DNA from: Phoronis australis
Lineage: Eukaryota > Phoronida > Phoronidae
Assembly (NCBI GenBank): GCA_002633005.1
Contig: NMRA01001011.1
Span: forward strand, 13,990 to 55,148
Reading direction: 5' to 3'
Length of the DNA stretch: 41,159 nucleotides
Under the pieces are notes generated by a model, which did no database searches, was not told the DNA's origin, and saw only the letters and a list, made by a program, of their open reading frames with translations. Every line of letters starts with the position of its first letter. The first letter of the stretch is position 1. The translations under genes were made by a program, and so were the position numbers. This document shows, piece by piece, positions 34,171-41,159 of this stretch.

Positions 34171-35030
34171 AGTTAAAATGCATTCCACAATCAATACCAC
34201 TTGAAAGTATCAATGTGACAATCCTAATAATTATTAGTTGATCAATGTGACAGTTGCGGAACCGTTCCGCATGCAGAACCATTCCGCAAACAACAGTTTT
34301 GTGAGCTTACAATTTTTCAAAAAATTTTTCTTACACATTTCAGTTGAAATATATTCTATTCTCAATAACACATAAAAACATCAATGTGTCAACATGAACA
34401 ATGATTAATCAGTGGGGAACTTGCTGAATGATTTGTGATGCAGAAACCTACCTCAAGCAGCCTCGGTAAAAATTGACATCTTGTCTATGCCATTTTACAA
34501 CTTTTAGTAGAGCCTTAGCACAAGCCACGAAATATTCAAATCTTAACATGCAACAAGCATTAAACAAAAGTATCAGAATTTCTACCCTAACAATTATTAA
34601 TTAATAAAAGTGACAGTTGCGGAACCGTTTTGCATGGGGATGGATTTCCCAAACAGAATGGTTTTGCGGGGTATTTGTTTTGTCCAATCAACTTAAAGCG
34701 CATTCCATTATCAATGCCACTTAAAAGTATCAATGTGACAATCCTAACAATAATTAGTTGATAAATGTGACAGTTGCGGAACCGTTCTGCATGCGTAACC
34801 GTTCTGCAGCCAATACTTTTGTGGAGCTCACAATTTTTAAAAAAATTTCTTGCACATTTAAGTAGAAATAAATTCTATTCTCAATAACACATGAAAATAT
34901 AAATTTGTCAATGATTAATCAGCGGGGAACTTGCTGAATGATTTGTAATGCAGAAGCCTACCTCAAGCAGACTCGTAAAAAGTGACATCTTGTCTATGCC
35001 ATTTTACAACTTTTAGTAGAACCTTGATAA
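34170..35030. repeat. Partial tandem duplication (~345 bp, offset ~517 bp) with exon-like segment
   Basis: About 34170-34513 recurs as about 34687-35025. Both copies contain GTGACAGTTGCGGAACCGTT, then a run of A/T, then GGGAACTTGCTGAATGATTTG and an exon-like stretch on the minus strand with a conserved GTAGG donor. The first copy has a near-palindrome at 34254-34289 (TTGCGGAA ... TTCCGCAA around GCATGC). The second copy lacks one base in the exon-like part. Confidence 0.75.
34452..34541 (-). pseudogene. Putative exon of the BIRC6-like gene (tentative)
   Basis: The minus strand reads GTTAAG, then 90 bp open, then the donor GTAGGT. The phase fits the previous exon (35098-35220). The reading contains ACAKALLKVVKWHRQDVNFY. 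Similarity to the LLKALLDNM stretch that follows in human BIRC6 is weak, so assignment rests mostly on position, phase and splice signals. A frameshifted duplicate lies near 34960-35025. Confidence 0.35.
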
Positions 35031-35097
35031 TGTGAGCAGTTCTACAAGTACCCTTAGTTCCTAAGAAGGGTCGACAAGTCGATTGGAGAGTACTCAC

Positions 35098-35220
35098 TGA
35101 ATGCACAAGACAAGAAGTTTGGCACACTTATGAGCAACGGTGCGACCTGAGCGGATGAAGCATGACCTAACAAGGGGAAGTAACTCCGACTGGACTGCAT
35201 ATGCTGCACATGGTTTTGAG
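35098..35220 (-). pseudogene. BIRC6: BIRC6-like exon (AHKCA helical segment)
   Basis: Acceptor TGATCTTTTCAG, donor GTGAGT; 123 bp, fully open in the phase demanded by the upstream exon. It encodes ELLPLVRSCFIRSG and RTVAHKCAKLLVLCI, which correspond to RVCFFEAGRSIAHKCARFLALCI of human BIRC6 as I remember it. This is part of the long helical scaffold of a giant E2/E3 hybrid that ubiquitinates caspases and other pro-apoptotic factors. The exon is intact, but other exons of this copy are broken, so it is listed as part of a probable pseudogene. Confidence 0.8.
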
Positions 35221-36017
35221 CTGAAAAGATCATATCCAACAGTACAATACTGTTCAATTCAAATGCAAAAAACTATAAATAAATAGAACACACTGTGGTA
35301 AGGATTGGTTAAAAATTCCACTTAATGAACTAGTTTAACCTGGCAGATACAATGCGAAAAAGGTAAAAAGAAAACTTTACTGCAAACCTAGGAAACAGCT
35401 CTCAGTATACTGCAGATTTGCTGACAACAGTCAGAAAGCTTTCAACACAATAAACACCTATGCCAAGATACACTTATTAACAACGCAGATATCAAACATC
35501 CACAATCAATGTTTATTATACTTTAAGATCATTAACAGCCACATGACTGCAGTTGATAAGAACAAACAAACAAGACGGCTCAGCAAAACTTTACACTTCT
35601 AACTACAGTTACTGTATCGATTAATATAGCTCTAATTTGTCACTACAAACAGACCCCAACAACACAAATTTGTCAACTGATGCCACCTGATGCCAACTCC
35701 AAATCATGTCTTAATTAACAAAACAAAAAATACACAAAAACAGGCAAGATAGCAATTTGAGTACGAGTATTTTCCACGATAAGACATGAGACTAAAAGAG
35801 TAGATGAGTATAACTCCATTTTGACCAAAATTCATAGAAACCTTTCACTACATACAAAAAATACCACGCAAATTAGACTGCATGATCTTTTGTTTTTAAA
35901 ATTTCATCTTGACCAGCTTGTCCAAACAGTTTCGGGAACATTTCACGAAACGGGATCCAGGGCTAGGTGAAACACTACTAGGAATTTCAGTTTGCTGACA
36001 CGCGACACCTGGCTCAC

Positions 36018-36194
36018 CTTTTCAATGTTTGTGGCTCCTTGACTTGAATACCTGTGATCCAACAGAGAATGTTCAGGGATAGGCCCTGCCGGTGGTCTAG
36101 CGATGTGACCAAGGGGAGATCATCGTGGTGACACACAGCGTATACCAGGTTCCTGTGGAACTCACCACTGTTCAGCATGGCTACCCTCTGAAAC
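36018..36194 (-). pseudogene. BIRC6: BIRC6-like exon (QRVAML...LCWITG segment)
   Basis: Acceptor CTACCTACAG, donor GTGAGC; 177 bp, open. It encodes FQRVAMLNSGEFHRNLV and LSLNILCWITG, collinear with VQRCAMLQFSEFHEKLL and LVLDTLCWLAG of human BIRC6. Its first base completes an AGG codon with the preceding exon, and its last two bases complete a codon with the exon at 35220, so three successive exons are phase-consistent. Confidence 0.85.
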
Positions 36195-37160
36195 CTGTAG
36201 GTAGATATTTACATAATCTTGTCACTTACAATGTAACAATGAAAAGACATACAATACATTATAATTGACTACAAAATGATCTTCAAATGAAATATGGTAT
36301 ATCTTCAAGGGATAGGCGTACTGTTGAATACCTTCAAATCGTTATAATTTGTGATGTCACTTCGATGACAAACTTCCTCGGACCAAACCAAACATTCACC
36401 AGCAACGCATTTTATATAATAGACAATCTAATAGATTTCTGTTAACTGCCACCTGAAATGACAACTTTGCTTAGTCTGTGTGTGTCTGGCACCTGCAGCA
36501 ACAGTTAGTACAATCTAGCCACTTCCCTTTTTGAGTTGCGTATAGACACTGGTTAGTCAATGAGAGGCACTCAATCATCAAAATGATTCTTTTATGATAC
36601 TGCTGTCAGTTTACTCTGTATCAGATGTCAGCAACATCCTCACTAACTACTTGTACTTACTATGCACCTTCAGTTTGAAAATTTGGGAATTAGAGAACAT
36701 AATACGTTCACCCACAAGGCACCCATTAAGTCATGCCCCGAATTCAAACAAACAGCGGCAGTAAACATTTCCATTGAAGAAATCAAGGGACTTCTTAGGT
36801 TGTTGGATTCTGGTGTTAGGCAGTTCATAGGCAACTGTGCTAGATTAAGGTGGACAGTCTGGAGCCATGATTGTCCAACACCTTCCAGTCCTCACAATTA
36901 CCTCCACGGGGGTCATGATTTCACCCTTCCTCAGTCACAGCTTTCAAGGGGACCCTATTTTGTAAGAGCTCCCTATTTTGTGCATTGTCCTAAGATTTAG
37001 CTTAGTTACCTCTAGGACAATCCAACAGAGTTTGTCAGTGTTAACATAAGGACAAAAAATTAAATATGCAATCAAACCAATATGGTGACAACTTAGGGAT
37101 GGGTTGCTTAAAAATGTTGAAATTATCTACACACACACTTCACCGTCCTTCTCTACTTAC

Positions 37161-37429
37161 CTATTGCTGGTGGTAGGTGCTGATGTCTTACGCGGCTTGC
37201 GTATCGTCCCAGAGACTTCATGCAGCCAATCACAGCCTCGTATATCCTCTAGCTTCTGGCGAGGGAGAGAAGAGACCACTTGCTCCACTGATGGCCCTTT
37301 GGTTTCTGCCCCTGTCTAGAGAGACTCCAGATACGGTGCATTCGGAGAATTAGACTTGATCACAACCTTGGATGATGTAGCCGAGGCTTTGGATTTGTCT
37401 GCAGGTTTCTCCGTTTTGGGTTTAGTCTC
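37161..37429 (-). pseudogene. BIRC6: BIRC6-like exon with in-frame stop
   Basis: Acceptor CTGACTTTTAG, donor GTAAGT; 269 bp. It begins with a Lys/Ser/Thr-rich low-complexity stretch (ETKPKTEKPADKSKAS) and ends with EDIRGCDWLHEVSGTIRK, matching ENLRGCDLLQEVSVTIRR of human BIRC6. A TAG codon at 37318-37316 interrupts an otherwise open frame. Phase matches both neighbouring exons. The stop is either a pseudogene lesion, an allele, or a sequence error. Confidence 0.85.
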
Positions 37430-37836
37430 CTAAAAGTCAGGTGGATCATAATGGTTGTTCGAAGTTGGTGAAGCAAACTTGTTACATGACTTTACATTGC
37501 ATTAGAAAATTACTAGGCAATTTTATGGTGATAATTGAGCTTTATGCAGTGCACGTTAAACAACGATTTAAACACGCCATGCATTCTAATAACAATACTA
37601 CATTATTGTGAGGGTTTCAAGTGGTCCTCATCCTGAAATTAATTAACAAAATAGAAGAGTAGAATTCACCAAAATAAAAACCACGCATCACCTATTGTTT
37701 ACATGAGATGCACCTGAATGTCTTTCGGCTGGTCACAATATAAATAAATGAACACACTCAAATTTCTGCACACCATAAATTTTTGAATAAAATGCCAAGC
37801 TGTTGCTGTACAGGAGTTCAAGGTAGTCACACTCAC

Positions 37837-38094
37837 CTTTTCTCGTTCCTTTTCCTTCAACAGAGCCTTGATGTGGATCAGAAATGACCAACACATGGTT
37901 TTCAGCAACTGGTCAAGTGGACTGGTCAAGGTGAATGAGTCCACTCTAACTAGATAGGTCAACCTGTGACATCAAGTCTAGCGGACCATACAGGATCTAC
38001 GCATTGTGCTTGGCCAGGAACTGTCCGACACATTGTTGAAGTCCGAGTAAAATGCCTGCTGTGCCACAGCTGCAATGTCCAGTGTGGAAGTCCC
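37837..38094 (-). pseudogene. BIRC6: BIRC6-like exon with frameshifts
   Basis: Acceptor TTGTCTAAAACAG, donor GTGAGT. Three frames carry the signal in turn: GTSTLDIAAVAQQAFYSDF first, then FLAKHNA-stop-ILYGPLDLMS, then SFTLTSP and SFLIHIKAL. The last two correspond to FLEDHKEDILCGPVWLAS and MLTLTSP...SFLIHVKAV of human BIRC6. So there are at least two frame changes and in-frame stops. The donor phase (0) fits the exon starting at 37429. No alternative splice pattern that restores one frame was obvious. Confidence 0.75.
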
Positions 38095-38234
38095 CTGTTT
38101 TAGACAAACAATATTGTTATCACCGACAGTAACATCCTCAGAAATTGCGTCGTTACCGTTACTGCTGCTGTTGCAGTGCTGGTGGCTGGAGACCTTGCGA
38201 CCGATCTTGCCGACGTTTTGCCTAAGCAAGGTGA

Positions 38235-38708
38235 CCTAGCATTAACAACACTTGGGCTAGATTTGATTCTAATATCAAAGAACTTACAACGAATTTGCAA
38301 AAGAATGGCTATCCCCTAGAATTAGTCAATAGGGTACTGAAAGCAAGACTCCAATGTAACCCTGATGATGTTCATCATGTAGACAAAACTAACTACAAGT
38401 ACTTTAACATACCCTATGTTGGGTTTTACGCCAAAATTGCTCAACGAAAACTCAACAAATTGGTGAATGATTATTGTGTGAACTTAAGAGTTGTATTAAC
38501 ATTCAAGTCTCTAAAACTGTCGAGTTTATTTAACCTTAAGGACAAAATTTCTATGGGTCTACGGTCCAAGGTAGTATACAAATTTATCTGTGCTGGATGT
38601 GGCTCCAGTAATGTAGGCGAAACTGTTCGCCACTTGAAAACCAGGACCAAGGAACATCTAAATTCTGACAGTAATTCACATGTAAACATTTGCCAGTCTG
38701 TATTCTGA
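38235..38708 (+). mobile_element. Penelope-like element fragment, GIY-YIG region (copy 1)
   Basis: The frame open from 38235 reads NLQKNGYPLELVNRVLK, then LRSKVVYKFICAGCGSSNVG and ETVRHLKTRTKEHL. The KNGYP segment, the linker and the Cys-x2-Cys with GIY-YIG-type SSNVGETxRHLKTRxxEH pattern are characteristic of Penelope-like retroelements, in which GIY-YIG acts as the integration endonuclease. Reverse transcriptase is absent and the frame runs out after SNSHVNI, where copy 2 continues. It lies between BIRC6-like exons on the opposite strand, at the place of an expected exon. Confidence 0.85.
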
Positions 38709-38840
38709 CACTGGGAAAGAGGAGAGTTCAACTAAAACTGTAAGGCAATGCCTACTAGTTTGTGAACGGCCCTTTTCTCAAACTGCCTACAGAAAAATAC
38801 AGTGAGCGCTTAATGAATCAGATTATTCAATATCATCTAC

Positions 38841-39056
38841 CCATCTTGCTGCAGTTTTCAGGTGCGTGTGTGCTGCAGAAGCTCCCCCTGTTGCTGGAGA
38901 TGCTGAGGATGATGTTACTGCTGTTGCTCCTGCTGGATCTCATGCCAACATGGCGGCAGCGTGGCCGATTAGCGCTGCATCAGGTTCTCAAACAGTGTCA
39001 ATTCGTGTAATCTTTTTGGGGCAGATTGGTGGTAAGACGCTGGTCAACAAGGAGGT
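38841..39056 (-). pseudogene. BIRC6: BIRC6-like exon with stops and a frameshift
   Basis: Acceptor CTCCTTCACTAAAG; a base from the previous exon completes the codon for D of DLLVDQ, as in human BIRC6. A frame change occurs at the CCCCAAAAA run near 39020. Then LHELTLFENLMQR, stop, SATLPPCWHEIQQEQQQ, stop, HHPQHLQQQGELLQHTRT, stop (TGA where the human protein has Trp), KLQQD. The match to ELTRFETLTPRFSATVPPCWVEVQQEQQQ...HTRTWKLQTD is extensive, so homology is secure while coding is lost. The donor (GTAGAT at about 38840) is uncertain. Confidence 0.85.
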
Positions 39057-39536
39057 CTTTAGTGAAGGAGAATATTGACGTTCTCTAATCACACATTACT
39101 ACACAGTTCCATAGGGTTGTATTGATATGAACCTCAGTCACTGAAATGACTATCCAGGTATGCAAACTGTTGAAGTCAGTTTTAAGTGCACCTCAACCTA
39201 TGCACACACAAGCTAATGATGGTAGATTACTTCTCCACTTACTATGATCACGTGATACCGTCAAAATAATAGTGGCACAAGTTTCGTTTTTACTCAGATG
39301 GGGCAATTATATATAATCTGCAATACCATTGGTTTTTTGACACATCTTGGGAATGTGCCTTGGTCAATAGTTCGTGGCTGATTTTCTTTTATATAATTTG
39401 ACGAGCATGTAATTCAGTTAAATTGTCAAATGTGACACTTCTTATCAAATCCAACAAATCAAATAGTCTTTTTTGAGAGTCACTAATGAAAAAAGTTACT
39501 TCTGACTTCACAGATATGGTGAATCTCTTTTGGTAA

Positions 39537-39790
39537 TACCACGTACTCAAAAATAATAAAAATGGCCAGTAGGTGGCACATAAAAATTAGGTGCGCATCA
39601 CATGTTGATTTGTTTGAAAACTGGTGTCTCACTAATACCTTAATTGGAAAATGTTGGCCAAATTTNAAGGAGCGCATCACATGTTGATTTGTTTGAAAAC
39701 TGGTGTCTCACTAATACCTTAATTGGAACAAGTTGGCCAAATCTTACGAGGTTTCATCAATGAAACTGGGAGATGGAGAGGTGGTTGCCC
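39537..39790 (+). repeat. Isolated family-2 monomer in an intron, duplicated across a single N
   Basis: ATGGCCAGTAGGTGGCACA at 39562-39580 is a C-class box variant, followed by GTGTCTCACTAATACC and GGCCAAATTT, the order seen in array monomers. About 76 bp (from GCGCATCACATGTTGATTTG) occur on both sides of the N at 39666, the same allelic-join pattern as elsewhere. So the satellite unit also exists as a lone copy outside the array. Confidence 0.7.
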
Positions 39791-40093
39791 TTACAGAAAT
39801 TGGAATGTGCATGATAATGCTTACTGTCCAATAGATGTACAGTTCATGCCAAAAATAACACAACACATAAATCTGTGTCATAGCAACTGACCACAGCAAA
39901 AATTCCCTATCACGACAGCTGGGTGCAAGCGAAATCCACAATCAGAGAGGTTGGAAAGGCACGACATGACATACAGTAATAATTGAAAGAAACTTTATAA
40001 AATATTTTTCACGTGCACTGTAATCATGGCTAATATGCAACATACGGACAAAATAGTGGAAATAAAATACAATCCCAGTCCTTGCCGTCTCAC

Positions 40094-40267
40094 CTAAAGA
40101 ACTAAGCGAGCGCAGTTCTGCAGCTGACGTGGATTCCATGGATGAGACTAGAGCAGGATTGCTAGTCAGACTAGCTGTCTGTCCATCAGGGAAGTCCAAG
40201 CCGGGCGGCCCTATCTGCAGGAAGTGCAGCTTGTCCAAGTCTGTTGCAGCACAGAGGCGATCCACAC
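40094..40267 (-). pseudogene. BIRC6: BIRC6-like exon (DRLCAAT...HFLQIG segment), copy next to donor
   Basis: Acceptor CTCTGCTGCGTAG, donor GTGAGA; 174 bp, open. It encodes DRLCAATDLDKLHFLQIG, corresponding to DRLCACTKGGELHFLQIG of human BIRC6, then LTSNPALVSSMESTSAAELR, a Ser-rich loop. It ends in phase 1, which fits the exon at 39056. In human BIRC6 this is roughly one fifth into the protein (from memory). This exon alone shows no lesion. Confidence 0.85.
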
Positions 40268-40281
40268 CTACGCAGCAGAGN

Positions 40282-40423
40282 GACGTGGATTCCATGGATG
40301 AGACTAGAGCAGGATTACTAGTCAGACTAGCCATCTGTCCGCCAGGGAAGTCCAAGCCAGGCCGCCCTATCTGCAGGAAGTGCAGCTTGTCCAAGTCTGT
40401 TGCAGCACAGAGGCGATCCACAC
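40282..40423 (-). repeat. BIRC6: Second copy of the BIRC6-like exon, direct duplicate across N
   Basis: 155-156 bp (exon plus acceptor) recurs on either side of the N at 40281 with about 4-5% differences (for example CCATCAGGG against CCGCCAGGG). This copy lacks the 3' part and donor. Given the other N-flanking duplications, it is most probably the alternative haplotype, not a real exon duplication. Confidence 0.75.
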
Positions 40424-40439
40424 CTACGCAGCAGAGGGA

Positions 40440-40888
40440 AATCAAAATGAGACAAACACACATTACTGCATCTATTCTTGGAAGCTGGAGCTGTTGTAAA
40501 GTTACCTTTGGTCAAAACGATTACTTTCAATTGAGACTGGTTATCATTACAAAATTAGTCTCAAATTCCCCTTACCCAGATTAGAAGTGATTTTTATTAG
40601 GTTTGGTGAATTTATTATAGCACGAAAGCATGCTCAATAGCTTAAGTCAACTAAGCAGGTTATACAATGTATTCAAGTATGGCCACAAACAGCAAAGACC
40701 TGTCAGTTCTTTGCAAGCCAAGAAATCACATATAATCTAAATGAGTCAGCCAAGGTAACTCTTATTACGATAAGTGGTCTAAATCAGAGATTGGGCTTTA
40801 TGGTGGAAGGCAAGATATCAACCATTAATATGATATAATATCTACCATTTACACCATACAATTCATAGAAATTCATAGATTGCAGTTT
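40440..40888. other. Intron-like sequence, no gene
   Basis: AT-rich sequence upstream of the BIRC6-like exon on the minus strand. I see no exon, repeat of the arrays, or RNA gene here. Confidence 0.5.
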
Positions 40889-41159
40889 CGCCTATATGTG
40901 GCTCCAGTTATATAGGCGAAACTGTTCGCCATTTGAAAACCAGGACCAAGGAACATCTAAATTCTGACAGTAATTCACATGTAAATATTCACCTGCAGAG
41001 CTCCAATCATTGTTATCAGCAGTGCTCTTTCAATGACTTTGCAATAATAGACCAGGCAGTAACAACAAAGGAGCTTAAAATTCGTGAGGCTTTACATATC
41101 AGTTGGTGCAAGCCCAATCTCAATAGGCAACTGACACACCACAGGTTGTCATTGTTGGT
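40889..41159 (+). mobile_element. Penelope-like element fragment, GIY-YIG region (copy 2), runs off the window
   Basis: Begins abruptly with CGCCTATATGTGGCTCCAG and aligns with 38590-38694, then continues where copy 1 diverges: IHLQSSNHCYQQCSFNDFAI, IDQAVTTKELKIREALHI and SWCKPNLNRQL. These are the typical second half of a Penelope GIY-YIG domain (KIREALHI with the catalytic-region Glu; KPxLNRQ). The frame is open to the end of the window, so the true 3' end is not seen. Confidence 0.85.

Noticed and set aside
35054-35257. 67-codon minus-strand frame
   Set aside because: It overlaps the BIRC6-like exon in the wrong frame; the splice-bounded frame gives the BIRC6 match.
38762-39078. Plus-strand frames of 82 and 70 codons
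   Set aside because: Antisense to the BIRC6-like exon at 38841-39056.
40129-40584. 151-codon plus-strand frame with an internal repeat
   Set aside because: Antisense to the BIRC6-like exon and its haplotype duplicate; the internal repeat is the join at the N.

Overview
The window is eukaryotic, repeat-dominated nuclear DNA from an animal, most likely a marine invertebrate with high heterozygosity. The evidence is spliced exons on the minus strand with GT/AG boundaries and matching phases, Penelope-like and Ty3/gypsy-like elements, hAT-like MITEs, and long satellite arrays. There is no bacterial gene organisation, and most open frames are satellite read-through. The species cannot be named from sequence alone.

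Layout. Positions 1-460 are a 20-bp minisatellite. Positions 460-2890 are a ~168-bp satellite (family 1), locally a 342-bp dimeric higher-order repeat. From about 2900 to 33115 a second satellite (family 2) fills everything not occupied by mobile elements. Its ~140-147-bp monomers each carry one box close to the CTCF core consensus, always on the plus strand (three main classes: CCACTAGGTGGCGC, CCACTAGGAGGCGCC, CCACTAGGGGGCAC). Three monomer classes make a ~443-bp trimer, and ~12 monomers make ~1.8-kb blocks repeated several times. I estimate 120-130 monomers.

The array is interrupted by: a 993-bp hAT-like element (7500-8492); a 1.5-kb TIR element at 16173-17677 and an inverted, end-truncated copy at 25641-27356 that itself carries a nested 290-bp hAT-like MITE; a decayed Ty3/gypsy retrotransposon (19243-23131) whose domain order suggests the Gmr1-like group and which has lost RT/RNaseH and most of its 3' LTR; a 2.3-kb element with 19-bp TIRs and subterminal repeats (28873-31210); and a G-rich 116-bp insertion. 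Copies elsewhere in the array serve as empty sites and allow target duplications to be read.

From about 34.4 to 40.4 kb the minus strand carries collinear exons of a homologue of BIRC6 (BRUCE/Apollon), the giant ubiquitin-conjugating inhibitor of apoptosis. Several exons are open with matching phases. Others have in-frame stops and frameshifts, one expected exon is missing, and a Penelope-like GIY-YIG fragment lies where it should be, so this copy looks pseudogenised or badly assembled. A second fragment of the same Penelope-like element closes the window.

Four of the five single N characters sit exactly between two near-identical direct repeats that differ by a few percent. This is best read as unmerged allelic contig ends rather than real tandem duplication.
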